The notes under the pieces: generated by a model
What the model saw: the letters and a program-made list of their open reading frames with translations, nothing else
Databases searched by the model: none
What the model was told of the DNA's origin: nothing
Source of the DNA: Sphingomonas sp. LR60
GTDB lineage: Bacteria > Pseudomonadota > Alphaproteobacteria > Sphingomonadales > Sphingomonadaceae
Direction: 5' to 3'
Assembly (NCBI RefSeq): GCF_036855935.1
Contig: NZ_JASPFK010000001.1
Location: forward strand, 3,350,501-3,414,500
Length of the DNA: 64,000 nucleotides
Translations under genes and position numbers: made by a program
Shown: piece by piece, positions 27,714 to 35,991 of the stretch
How positions within the stretch are numbered: the stretch's first letter is position 1
How the letters are laid out: every line of letters starts with the position of its first letter

Positions 27714-29231
27714 GTGGCACGCCCAGCGGTGCTCAACACGCTCAGTCTGGCAATCTCCAGCGGACTGAACTTCATCTCATTGTTATTGTGGGTTCGATTG
27801 CTTTCGCCGGGTGAGTTCGGTCAGTTCACGCTCATCACCACGACGACGCTGCTGATCAACGCGATCCTGTTCGAATGGGAGCGAATCGTCAGTGCGCGTA
27901 CACTTTACTCTTCGACCTCAGCGACGCTTATCGACCCGCGTCGCGCCGATGCCCTGTTCACGATCGTCGGCGGGCTGATCCTCGCGCTCGGCGGCGTGAC
28001 CGCGATCCTGTCGATCTCGGGGCAGACGATCTTCGGCATGGCACCCGACTGGCTGTGGATGTTGTTCGTCTTCCTGGTCAGCGAGGTGGCGCTGACGCAA
28101 TTGAACGTCATCAGCCGGGCGCGGCAAGCGGCGTGGCACACCTTCTGGGTGATCGTCACGCGATCGGCATTGTCGCTGGCGATCGGCGTGACGCTGGTGC
28201 TCGGCTACCGGCTGGGGCTTGCGGGCGTGTTGCTCGGGCTGGTCATCGGTCAGTCGGCGGCGGTGATCGGCGGCGTCGTGACCGACGCGGTGTGGCGGCG
28301 GCTGCGGCTGCGCGGCACACGGCGAGAGGATCGCGCGATCATGGGCGGGATGCTCAGGCTGGGTGCGCCGTTGATGCTGAGTTCCGGGCTGTCGTACGGC
28401 GTCGGGGTGCTCGATCGCTATCAGGTCGAGCATATCCTCGGCACGTCGAGCGTCGCTTATTATGCCGCGCCCGCCGACCTGCTGCAAAAGACGCTCGGCT
28501 TCGCGATGCAGGCGGTCAACATCACAATGTATCCGGCGATGGTGCGCGCCTATGAGGACAACGGTCCGGATGCGGCGCGCGTGCTCCTGGAAGACGCGGC
28601 CGTGCTGTATTGGGCGATGTGCCTGCCGATTCTGATAGCCGCGACGGTGCTGGCCGGGCCGGTCAGCCACCTGTTGCTCGGTGCGCGGCTGGCGGCGCAG
28701 AGTGCGCCGTTGCTGCCGCTGGTCACCGCCGCGGCGCTGCTGCGCTTGCTGACCATCTACCACGTCCAGATCGCGTTTCAGCTGACGCGCCACATGCGGC
28801 TGCTGACGGTCGCGCCGACGGTGGCGATCGCGATCTTCGTGCTGCTGGGCGCGGCGTCGCTGCATCGGTTCGGGCTGGTCGGGATCGCGGGCGTGTCGCT
28901 GCTGGCGCAGGCGAGCGGCTATGCGATCAGCGCGACGCTGGCGCGGCGCACGTTCGGGATGCGGCTGCTGCGGCGCGACAATGTTAAGGTGCTGGTGGCC
29001 GGCGCGGCGATGGCGGCGGCGATGCTGCCGTTCGCGCACGTCACCGGCGTGGCGATGACGCTGGTCGCCCTCATCGCGGGCGGGTCGGTCTATGCGGGCG
29101 CGATCCTGCTGTTGCGGCTCGATCGGGTGCGCGCGATCACACCGGGGGCAGCGCGGGCAGGCAGGACCGGCCGCGCACCGTGGCGGGCAACGGCAGCAGC
29201 TTGCCGACCGGCGAGGAGAAGGCGACGGTGA
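27714..29231 (+). CDS. Polysaccharide flippase (Wzx/MATE-like, lipopolysaccharide biosynthesis)
   Basis: Membrane protein of about 505 residues with 12-14 membrane segments and the fold of Wzx-type flippases, which move lipid-linked sugar units across the inner membrane. The chosen start is GTG 27714 (VARPAVLNTLSLAISSGLNF), directly behind GAAGAGGAAG; an ATG at 27681 is possible. Typical elements are LLSPGEFGQFTLITTT near the start and FAMQAVNITMYPAMVRAYED in the middle. The last 30 residues are Arg/Ala-rich and overlap the 3' end of the opposite TadE gene by 95 bases, which is unusual; the true end may differ. It is probably linked in function to the O-antigen ligase-like gene near 36 kb. 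Confidence 0.8.
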   Translation: MARPAVLNTLSLAISSGLNFISLLLWVRLLSPGEFGQFTLITTTTLLINAILFEWERIVSARTLYSSTSATLIDPRRADALFTIVGGLILALGGVTAILSISGQTIFGMAPDWLWMLFVFLVSEVALTQLNVISRARQAAWHTFWVIVTRSALSLAIGVTLVLGYRLGLAGVLLGLVIGQSAAVIGGVVTDAVWRRLRLRGTRREDRAIMGGMLRLGAPLMLSSGLSYGVGVLDRYQVEHILGTSSVAYYAAPADLLQKTLGFAMQAVNITMYPAMVRAYEDNGPDAARVLLEDAAVLYWAMCLPILIAATVLAGPVSHLLLGARLAAQSAPLLPLVTAAALLRLLTIYHVQIAFQLTRHMRLLTVAPTVAIAIFVLLGAASLHRFGLVGIAGVSLLAQASGYAISATLARRTFGMRLLRRDNVKVLVAGAAMAAAMLPFAHVTGVAMTLVALIAGGSVYAGAILLLRLDRVRAITPGAARAGRTGRAPWRATAAACRPARRRRR

Positions 29232-29538
29232 GCGTCACCGACAACCCGCTCGTCGATCCGCCGCAGGTCGCCGCCGGATCGATGACGACATTGGCGGGCG
29301 TGACGGTGATGCCGTTCGCCTTGGCGCGTGTCACGGCGTAGCTCACCTGCTTCGCCGCACTGTCGCACGCGGCGCTCGCGATCGTGCGGCAGCGCGCGGT
29401 GCTGTAGGCGGCCTGGTCCAGCGCCTGATCCATCCAGATCAGCCGCGCGCCCTCGATCAGCCCGAACAGCGCCATCAGCAGCAAAGGCAGGACGATCGCG
29501 AACTCGATGACGGTCGCGCCGCGTTCGTCGCGGATCAT
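29137..29538 (-). CDS. TadE-family pilus/secretion protein
   Basis: Pseudopilin-like protein of 133 residues. The start ATG 29538 gives MIRDERGATVIEFAIVLPLLLMALFG, the classic TadE N-terminus: a short basic lead, a Glu in the first turn of a single membrane helix, then a periplasmic beta-rich domain with Cys pairs (ARCRTIASAACD; TCGGSTSG). It overlaps the upstream TadE-like gene by 4 bases. TadE proteins are minor pseudopilins of the Flp/Tad pilus or related export systems. No Tad ATPase, prepilin peptidase or secretin is in the window. Confidence 0.82.
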   Translation of the reverse strand: MIRDERGATVIEFAIVLPLLLMALFGLIEGARLIWMDQALDQAAYSTARCRTIASAACDSAAKQVSYAVTRAKANGITVTPANVVIDPAATCGGSTSGLSVTLTVAFSSPVGKLLPLPATVRGRSCLPALPPV

Positions 29539-30056
29539 TGGAGCCGCACCGTCGTGCTCTGCGACACCACGCCGTTGCCCAGCATCCCGCGCGGGAGCAG
29601 CGCCGGGCGGAACGGGTAGGACGCGGTCATCTTCAGGTAATAGCCCGACTGGCTGTTCGCCGACGCACCGCTGCCACACGGCGCGCCGCAGCTGCCGGCG
29701 GGCACCAGCGTCGCCGAGGAGGTCAGGCAGGCGCAGGTGCGCGAGGTGTTGACGCAATTGTCCTGCCCGCTGTTGCACCCGATCCTGACCGTCAGCGCAC
29801 CCGGCGTCGTGACGTTGGAGGCGGCGCGCAGATAGCCGGGCAAGGCGCTGTAGTTGACCGCGTCGCGCGACTTGAACGCGGCGATCGACGCGCCGCTCAT
29901 CGCCTGCGCCAGCCTCGCGCGCTCGATCGAAAAGGTGCCGATGTCGAGCGCGGCGAGCATGGTGATGAAGAACAGCACCATCCACAGCGCGAATTCAGCG
30001 GCGGCCACGCCGCGCCGGTCGCCGGAAAGGCGGCGGAGAAGGAAGCGCTTGCTCAT
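29535..30056 (-). CDS. TadE/TadF-like membrane-anchored protein
   Basis: 173 residues, starting MSKRFLLRRLSGDRRGVAAAEFALWMVLFF. The RRGVAAAEFAL motif with its helix-start Glu marks the TadE/TadF group. The periplasmic part holds many Cys (GCNSGQDNC, TCACLTSS, GSCGAPCG), probably disulfides. It sits in a tight three-gene run: start overlaps the upstream TadG-like stop by 4 bases, stop overlaps the next TadE start by 4 bases. Confidence 0.78.
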   Translation of the reverse strand: MSKRFLLRRLSGDRRGVAAAEFALWMVLFFITMLAALDIGTFSIERARLAQAMSGASIAAFKSRDAVNYSALPGYLRAASNVTTPGALTVRIGCNSGQDNCVNTSRTCACLTSSATLVPAGSCGAPCGSGASANSQSGYYLKMTASYPFRPALLPRGMLGNGVVSQSTTVRLQ

Positions 30057-32089
30057 GAGATCAGATCCACCGTGCCGCTGCCTCCGCTACCCGCGCCGAT
30101 CCCGGTACACGTCGATCCCGCCGTCGCGCCGCCGGTCAGGGTCACGCGATAGGCGACCAGCATGAAGCAGCGCGCCGTCGAACCCGAGCTGTTGCCGCCG
30201 CTGCTGGTGAGCGCCGAATTGGGAAGATGCACCGCGCCGCTGAAGACGCTGGTCGCCCCGCCGGCCCATGTCGTGTCGGTCGAGGTAAGGCTGTCGAGCA
30301 GGATATCGGCGATCGCGCCGCCGCTCGTCGTCGTGGCGGGGGCCACGATGATCGTCTTGGCCGCGCCCGCCAGATTGATCGTCCCGGAGAGGACAAAGGT
30401 GACGTTGATCCCGGCCATGTTGTAGCCGCTGACGTCGGTGCCCTCCAGGGTATTCCCCCACGTCTGGTTGTTGATCGGTGAGGTATAGGGCCATGCATTG
30501 CCGCCGGTGCCGTTCGTGAGGCCGCCCTTGATCGTGTAGCGGCCCGCACCGAACAACACCGCTCCCGCCACGGAGAGGTTGCCGTTGATGAGGTGGTTGG
30601 CGGTCTTGCCAAATACCAGCTTGCTGTCCCCGCCCGTCACGATCGAACCATTGGCGCTGAACAGGCCATCGCCCATGAAGAAGCGTCCGCTGCCGTCGAG
30701 AGAGATCGCGTTGCCGCCGGGATTGGAAAGCGTGACGTCGGCCGCCCCCGCGATGATGGTCGAATCGCCGCCGACCGACACGCCGCCCGTGACATCGAGC
30801 GCCCCGGCCCCCAGCGTCAGCCAGCTGCCACCGCCGACCGAGATCCCGCCGAAGGCATGTGCCCCGGCCCCGATCGCCAGCGTGGCGCCGCCGCCGATCG
30901 AGAGTGGTGCGTTGATCGTCACCGGCCCGCTGCCGATGCGATTGGCGCCGGAGAAGTTGATCGTCCCCTGCCCGATCGACAGCTCGCCATCGCCGAAGAC
31001 GACGTTCGCCGCGGAGAAGCCGCCGTTGATGCGATAGGTGCCGTTGCCGAAGATGACCGTCGCCCCGCCATCGATCGTCACCCCGCGCGCCACGGTCACC
31101 GTCGAATCCGCACTGAAGGTGACGCTGACACCGCCCGTGGCCGTGAGCGTGTCGATCGTGTAATTCCCGGAGGGCACCACGAAATTGCTGCTGCTGCCCT
31201 TACGGAACTTGGCGGCCGCCGCAGACGGCGAACTGCTGAACGACCAGGCCGCGCCGCCGCTCGGCGTGGTCGGGTTGGCGAGCGTCACCGGGGCGCGCCA
31301 CGTTCCGATCAGCGAACGTGCGCTGCTGAGATCGAGATTGTCGGCCAGCGGATCGGCGACGGTGGAGCTTTGCTTCACACGCTTGTCCGCGCTGGGCACG
31401 TTGTTGTTCCAGCTCGGATTGGTGAAATTGCCGGCGTAGCGGAGCAGATCGGCGGTGAGCGTGCCGTAATTGTTCACGATGTCGCCGGCACCGGAAATAA
31501 TGTTCTTGGCGTTGATGGCGGTGCCGTTGTTCGCGACCGATCCGACCCCGGCAACCGCGCACGCCGCCGCGTTGATCGTGGCCCCACCCTGCGTCTCGAT
31601 CGCATTGCCCGAGTTGGCGAGCCCGACGATGCAGCCAGCGGTCGTCGGGGAAGTGGCGAGGCTGGCGGTGGCGGTGGTGCTGACGGGATAGCTCGCGCCG
31701 AGCCCGAGCACCCGGCCGAGCGTGATGTTGAGCGGCACGGTGATCGTCACCTGCACCGCCTTTGCACCCGGCGTCGGCACATCGGTGACCAGGCGCGCGA
31801 CGACGGTGCCGTTGGTGATGCCGTGAACGGTTGCCAGATCCTGCGCGGTGGGTTGCAGGATCGCCTCGCTCTTCGCCGCGCTATACGCGACCCCGGCGGC
31901 GAGCGCGGCCATGTCGGCGACGCGCTGGTTCGACACCATGGTTTCGTAACCGCGATTCAGATCGACCGCGAAACTGGCCATGCCGATTAGGCTGACCGCG
32001 GAGAGCGCCGCAAGCACGGTGACGCCGCCGCGACGATCCGCGAAAACGTTCCTCAGCCTGAATGGCGCGCGCTTGTTCCAGGTCCACAC
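30053..32089 (-). CDS. TadG-like protein with Gly-rich beta-helix-like repeats
   Basis: 678 residues. The N-terminus is TadG/DUF2134-like: RNVFADRRGGVTVLAALSAV, a membrane helix, then AVDLNRGYETMVSNQRVADMAALAA, the conserved TadG segment. The rest is not a usual von Willebrand domain. From about residue 290 to 530 it is a run of Gly/Ile/Val repeats of roughly 18-20 residues (for example GGATVIFGNGTYRINGG, GGGATLAIGAGAHAFGG, GGGSWLTLGAGALDVTGG). Such a run would form a parallel beta-helix. This suggests a long surface or periplasmic rod anchored by the TadG helix. It is first in a coupled operon with two TadE-type genes. Confidence 0.75.
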   Translation of the reverse strand: MWTWNKRAPFRLRNVFADRRGGVTVLAALSAVSLIGMASFAVDLNRGYETMVSNQRVADMAALAAGVAYSAAKSEAILQPTAQDLATVHGITNGTVVARLVTDVPTPGAKAVQVTITVPLNITLGRVLGLGASYPVSTTATASLATSPTTAGCIVGLANSGNAIETQGGATINAAACAVAGVGSVANNGTAINAKNIISGAGDIVNNYGTLTADLLRYAGNFTNPSWNNNVPSADKRVKQSSTVADPLADNLDLSSARSLIGTWRAPVTLANPTTPSGGAAWSFSSSPSAAAAKFRKGSSSNFVVPSGNYTIDTLTATGGVSVTFSADSTVTVARGVTIDGGATVIFGNGTYRINGGFSAANVVFGDGELSIGQGTINFSGANRIGSGPVTINAPLSIGGGATLAIGAGAHAFGGISVGGGSWLTLGAGALDVTGGVSVGGDSTIIAGAADVTLSNPGGNAISLDGSGRFFMGDGLFSANGSIVTGGDSKLVFGKTANHLINGNLSVAGAVLFGAGRYTIKGGLTNGTGGNAWPYTSPINNQTWGNTLEGTDVSGYNMAGINVTFVLSGTINLAGAAKTIIVAPATTTSGGAIADILLDSLTSTDTTWAGGATSVFSGAVHLPNSALTSSGGNSSGSTARCFMLVAYRVTLTGGATAGSTCTGIGAGSGGSGTVDLIS

Positions 32090-32233
32090 ACGCCGGACGC
32101 TAGCGGCGCTTAGTAAATAAATTCAGATCAAGTTGGGCAGAACCCACGAGAAGATCAGCGAACTTTTCGCAGAGCCGCCCGCAAGCCTCCATGAGGCGGT
32201 GCAGCGATCAGCCGTCGCTGCACCGTCACCGAG

Positions 32234-32938
32234 TCACAGACGCTCGACCGTTCCGGCCAGCACCACCGGCCCGGTCGGCTGCCCGGTCGGCGAGCCCCCG
32301 AGCGGCTCGATCGAGATCGCCAGCGTGCTGCCCGCCATCGGCAGGTTCGCGAGCGCCACGCGCACCTCGCGCCCGTCGCCTCGCGGCAGCAAGCCAAGCG
32401 GGATCGGCTTGCCGCCCGCCGGGATCCGCCACAATTGCCCGTCGCGCCCATCGGGCGTGTCGACGGCGCGGCTCAACCGCACCGACCCGGTCGCCGACTC
32501 GACGATCGCGACCGGGGGCGGCGCCTTCGTCTTGTCGGTCCACGCCAGCTGCGCGATCATCAGCCCTGCCGGAGTCGCCGGCACCGTCACCGGCGGTGCA
32601 GGAGATACGACGGTGGCGGGGGTGAGCAGCCAAGCGGCGAGCGACGCGGCGATCGCGCCGCCGGTCGCGCCGAACGCGAGCGAGCGCCAGTGAACGCGCT
32701 TCGTGCGTCCCGCGACGTTCGGCAGCCCCAGCATCGCCTCGATCCGCGCCGCGAGGTGCGGCGGGGGCGTGACCTCGCGATAATGATCGAAGAGCGGTGC
32801 GAAGCGGGTTTCCCACCACTCTACCTCGGCGGCGAAATCGGTGTCCTGCGCGCGCCGCGCTTCCGCCACGGCAGCCTCTTCCTCCGCGAGCAGGCCGATC
32901 ACCAGCTCGGCCGCGAGAATGCGATCGTCAGGCGTCAT
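32234..32938 (-). CDS. RskA-type anti-sigma factor
   Basis: Membrane anti-sigma factor of 234 residues. The cytoplasmic N-terminal part (DDRILAAELVIGLLAEEE, a usual anti-sigma start) would hold the sigma factor. One membrane helix lies near 87-106 (SLAFGATGGAIAASLAAWLL). The periplasmic RskA_C-like domain contains VAIVESATGSVRLS, GRDGQLWRIPAGGKPIPLGLL and LAISIEPLGGSPTGQPTGPVV, typical of the family. The start overlaps the ECF sigma gene by 11 bases. Release probably follows proteolysis of the periplasmic part on an envelope signal. Confidence 0.88.
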   Translation of the reverse strand: MTPDDRILAAELVIGLLAEEEAAVAEARRAQDTDFAAEVEWWETRFAPLFDHYREVTPPPHLAARIEAMLGLPNVAGRTKRVHWRSLAFGATGGAIAASLAAWLLTPATVVSPAPPVTVPATPAGLMIAQLAWTDKTKAPPPVAIVESATGSVRLSRAVDTPDGRDGQLWRIPAGGKPIPLGLLPRGDGREVRVALANLPMAGSTLAISIEPLGGSPTGQPTGPVVLAGTVERL

Positions 32939-33512
32939 CGTTCAGACACTCCCGCAGACGGATCAACGCACGACGGATGATGCTCTTCATCGTCGGCAGC
33001 GGCACCCCCGCGCGTACGGCGACATCGGCATAGGTCAGCCCGTCGAGAAACGCCGACCGGATCGCGTGGCGCGGCCGTTCGTCGAGTTCATCCAGACAAA
33101 GGTCGAGTCGCTGCCCGTCCTCCACAGCGACGATCGCCTGATCCGCCGGCAGCGCATCGTCGACCGGGTCGTGCGCGTCATCGGTGGGAACCGGGGTCAG
33201 GACGCGGCCGCGCGGCGAGCGTCGCCAGTCGAGCGCGCGGTTGCGCGCGATCGTCGCCAGCCACGTCACCGGGTGGCTCCGTTCCGGCCGATAGGCGGCG
33301 GCGCGACGCCAGACGATCAGATACACCTCCTGCAAAACGTCCTCCGCCGCCTGTCGCTCGCCACAGATACGAAGGCAGATGCCGTAAAGCTTCGCGGCGG
33401 TCAGATCGTACACGCGTCGAAACGCCTGCCGGTCGCCGCCCGCGCTCATCGTCAACGCGGCGACCAGCGTCGCTCTTCGCGACTCCGCCGTCTGTGTGTC
33501 GGTTGCCGTCAC
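32928..33512 (-). CDS. ECF RNA polymerase sigma factor (SigK-like)
   Basis: 194-residue ECF sigma factor with a GTG start. Region 2 reads GERQAAEDVLQEVYLIVWRR with HPVTWLATIARNRALDWRR; region 4 reads DGLTYADVAVRAGVPLPTMK with RRALIRLRECL. It is coupled to the RskA-type anti-sigma gene. It faces two ferritin-like genes across a 142-base gap, so those are the prime candidate targets. I could not fix a clear -35/-10 pair for this sigma. Confidence 0.9.
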   Translation of the reverse strand: MTATDTQTAESRRATLVAALTMSAGGDRQAFRRVYDLTAAKLYGICLRICGERQAAEDVLQEVYLIVWRRAAAYRPERSHPVTWLATIARNRALDWRRSPRGRVLTPVPTDDAHDPVDDALPADQAIVAVEDGQRLDLCLDELDERPRHAIRSAFLDGLTYADVAVRAGVPLPTMKSIIRRALIRLRECLNDDA

Positions 33513-33538
33513 CGTTTCACTCCGCTGGCAGGATCGCC

Positions 33539-33559
33539 CGTTAAAATAGTTTTTTAACG
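33539..33559. promoter_or_regulatory. Inverted repeat in the ECF/ferritin divergent promoter region
   Basis: CGTTAAAA (33539-33546) pairs with TTTTAACG (33552-33559) around an AT-rich centre. It is the only strongly AT-rich stretch between the sigma gene and the first ferritin-like gene. It may be an operator or promoter element; no regulator is assigned. Confidence 0.35.
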
Positions 33560-33654
33560 ATCCCGCATCCTAACCTGAATTCGTCTCGTACCTGCATTCA
33601 CCCACGTCGAGGAAGATGCTCCGTGTCATTCCCGTGGGTTGTGGGAGGTGCGAA

Positions 33655-34656
33655 GTGACGATGCAAGACGCCCGAACCGAGCAGGATCTGTTGATCGAAA
33701 CTTTCGACGGCCGTGCGCGCCGCCGTGAGAACCGCCGTGCCTTCTTCACCGCCGCCCTGGGCGTCGCCGCCGTCGGCGGTGCCTTCGCCTATGCCGATCC
33801 GGCGCTGGCGCAGAGCAGCGTGACCGACAGCGACGTGCTCAACTTCGCGCTCAACCTCGAATATCTCGAAGCGCAATTCTATCTCTATGCCGTGGGCGGC
33901 ACTGGGCTGACCAGTGACCTGACCGCGAGTGGCGGCGGCACGGCCGGTGGGACGGTCACGGGTGGTGCCGCGGTCAATTTCACCACCGATCCGCTGGTCG
34001 GCGCCTATGCGCGCGAGATCGCTGCCGATGAGCTGGCGCACGTCAAGTTCCTGCGCACCGCGCTGGGCACCGCCGCCGTCGCGATGCCGAACATCAACAT
34101 CAGCGGCGACGCGACCGGCCCGTTCACCGCGGCGGCGCGCGCCGCCGGGGTAGTCGATTCCACGAGCGGTGTCTTCAACCCCTATGCCTCGCCGACCGAC
34201 TTCCTGCTCGGCGCGTTTATCTTCGAGGATGTCGGCGTGACCGCCTATAAGGGTGCGGCGCCGCTGCTCAGCAACAAGACCTTCCTTGAGGCCGCCGCGG
34301 GCATCCTCGCGGTCGAGGCGTATCATGCCGCGATCGTGCGCACGACGCTCTATTCGAAGGGCGTGCAGGCGCTGGTCGACGCGACCGAGAAGATCGCCGC
34401 CGCGCGTGACTCGCTGGACGGCGCACCGACCGAGGACAAGGTGCGCGGCATTGCGCCGAACGACGATCAGGGGATTGCGGCCTCCGGTTCCGGTGACACG
34501 CTGACCGCCAACCTGTCGCCGCTCAACAGCAACGGGCTCGCCTTCAGCCGGACGCCGGGACAGGTGCTCAACATCGTCTATCTCAACCCGGGCACCGCGA
34601 CGATGGGCGGCTTCTTCCCCAACGGCGTCAACGGAAACATCAAATCGACGACCTGA
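33655..34656 (+). CDS. Exported ferritin-like (Ferritin_2) diiron protein, copy 1
   Basis: 333 residues. GTG 33655 lies 6 bases behind GGGAGG; ATG 33661 is the alternative. A twin-arginine leader ([20 protein letters not shown], cleavage near DPALAQ) sends it to the periplasm. The four-helix ferritin-like core shows diiron ligands: helix 1 [12 protein letters not shown], helix 2 ADELAH (Glu126, His129), helix 3 FIFEDVG (Glu191) and helix 4 AVEAYH (Glu221, His224). A Gly/Thr-rich loop ([12 protein letters not shown]) joins helices 1 and 2. It is a close paralog of the next gene, 55 bases downstream, and is divergent from the ECF/RskA pair. Its job (iron storage, oxidant defence, other) is unknown. 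Confidence 0.85.
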   Translation: MTMQDARTEQDLLIETFDGRARRRENRRAFFTAALGVAAVGGAFAYADPALAQSSVTDSDVLNFALNLEYLEAQFYLYAVGGTGLTSDLTASGGGTAGGTVTGGAAVNFTTDPLVGAYAREIAADELAHVKFLRTALGTAAVAMPNINISGDATGPFTAAARAAGVVDSTSGVFNPYASPTDFLLGAFIFEDVGVTAYKGAAPLLSNKTFLEAAAGILAVEAYHAAIVRTTLYSKGVQALVDATEKIAAARDSLDGAPTEDKVRGIAPNDDQGIAASGSGDTLTANLSPLNSNGLAFSRTPGQVLNIVYLNPGTATMGGFFPNGVNGNIKSTT

Positions 34657-34711
34657 GCGCGGCTCTCTGCGCTCCCGATGATGTTCTCCTGACGCTCCGA
34701 AGGAATTTCCG

Positions 34712-35764
34712 ATGATCGATCCGTTCAAAGCTCTCGAAATCCTGTCCGCCGCCGACGCGCGACGCGCCGCACGCCGCGGCTTCCTCAAGGCCGCCGGTGG
34801 CGGCGCGGTGCTGCTGGGTGGCGCTTCGCTGTTGTCGGGCTGCTACGGCGATTACGGCGATACGGTGGACCCGACGCCGACGCCCTCGCCTACCCCGACG
34901 CCAACCCCGACCGCAATCACCGACAGCGACGTGCTGAACCTTGCGCTCAACCTCGAATATCTCGAAGCGCAATTCTACCTCTATGCGGTCAACGGCACCG
35001 GCCTGACCGCGGCGCAGACGGCCAGTGGCGGCGGCACGGCCGGCGGCACCGTGACCGGCGGCGCGAAGGTCGACTTCTCGGGCGATCCGGTCGTGGGCGC
35101 CTATGCGCGCGAAATCGCTGCTGACGAAGCCGCGCACGTCGCGTTCCTGCGCGCCGCGCTCGGATCGGCAGCGGTGGCGATGCCGAACATCAACATCGAC
35201 GGTGGCGCGAACGGTGCCTTCACCGCCGCGGCACGCGCAGCGGGGGTGATCGGGTCGACCGACACGTTCAATCCCTATTCCTCGCCGGAGAACTTCCTGC
35301 TCGGCGCGTTCCTGTTCGAGGATGTCGGGGTGACCGCGTATAAGGGCGCGGCGCCGTTGTTGACGAACAAGACCTATCTGGAGGCGGCGGCCGGTATCCT
35401 GGCGGCCGAAGCGTATCACGCCGGGATCGTGCGCACCGTTCTCTACGCCAAGGGCATGTCGGCCACCACGCTGATCACCGCGACGACCAAGATCTCCGAC
35501 GCGCGCGACCTGCTCGACGGCAAGCCGACCGACGACACCACCCGCGGCATCGGCGCCGACGACGATCAGGGGCTGGTCGGCGACAACAATGCGGCCAATC
35601 TGGTGCCCGCCAACGTCAACGGCCTCGCCTATAGCCGCAGTAGCGAGCAGGTGCACAACATCGTGTATCTGAACGCGACCGGCGCCAACCGCACTGGCGG
35701 CGGGTTCTTCCCGAACGGCACCAACAACCCCAACGCCGCGTTGCGCGTCGGGCTTTCGTCGTAA
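34712..35764 (+). CDS. Exported ferritin-like (Ferritin_2) diiron protein, copy 2, possible lipoprotein
   Basis: 350 residues; GAAGGA precedes the ATG. The leader holds a twin-arginine motif (ARRGFLKAAGG) and then a lipobox LLSGC (Cys44), so it may be a Tat-exported lipoprotein. A Pro/Thr linker (TPTPSPTPTPTPT) leads to a ferritin-like core nearly matching copy 1: [25 protein letters not shown] and AAEAYH, keeping the Glu/His ligand set. The two genes look like a tandem duplication in which one product became membrane-anchored and the other soluble. They are probably cotranscribed. Confidence 0.86.
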   Translation: MIDPFKALEILSAADARRAARRGFLKAAGGGAVLLGGASLLSGCYGDYGDTVDPTPTPSPTPTPTPTAITDSDVLNLALNLEYLEAQFYLYAVNGTGLTAAQTASGGGTAGGTVTGGAKVDFSGDPVVGAYAREIAADEAAHVAFLRAALGSAAVAMPNINIDGGANGAFTAAARAAGVIGSTDTFNPYSSPENFLLGAFLFEDVGVTAYKGAAPLLTNKTYLEAAAGILAAEAYHAGIVRTVLYAKGMSATTLITATTKISDARDLLDGKPTDDTTRGIGADDDQGLVGDNNAANLVPANVNGLAYSRSSEQVHNIVYLNATGANRTGGGFFPNGTNNPNAALRVGLSS

Positions 35765-35771
35765 AGCACGC

Positions 35772-35799
35772 GCCGTCCGGGTGATATCGCCCGGACGGC
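35772..35799 (+). terminator. Hairpin after the ferritin-like genes
   Basis: GCCGTCCGGG (35772-35781) pairs perfectly with CCCGGACGGC (35790-35799) around an 8-base loop. It lies 7 bases after the stop of the second ferritin-like gene. No long T-run follows, so termination strength is uncertain. Confidence 0.55.
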
Positions 35800-35991
35800 C
35801 GTCTGCTATAACAGCAGTGCACTCGCGTAGGCGTAGGGTCTGTAGCGGATCGAGACCCAGCAGCACCCATGCCAGCATGATCAAGTTCAGCTCATCTTTG
35901 TGCGAAGGTGAGCTTTTCCGGTAATTGGCGGCGACATTGGCTCAACGCACGAGGCCAGCTTTGCTGACCCCTTAACGATCGCGACGATTGC

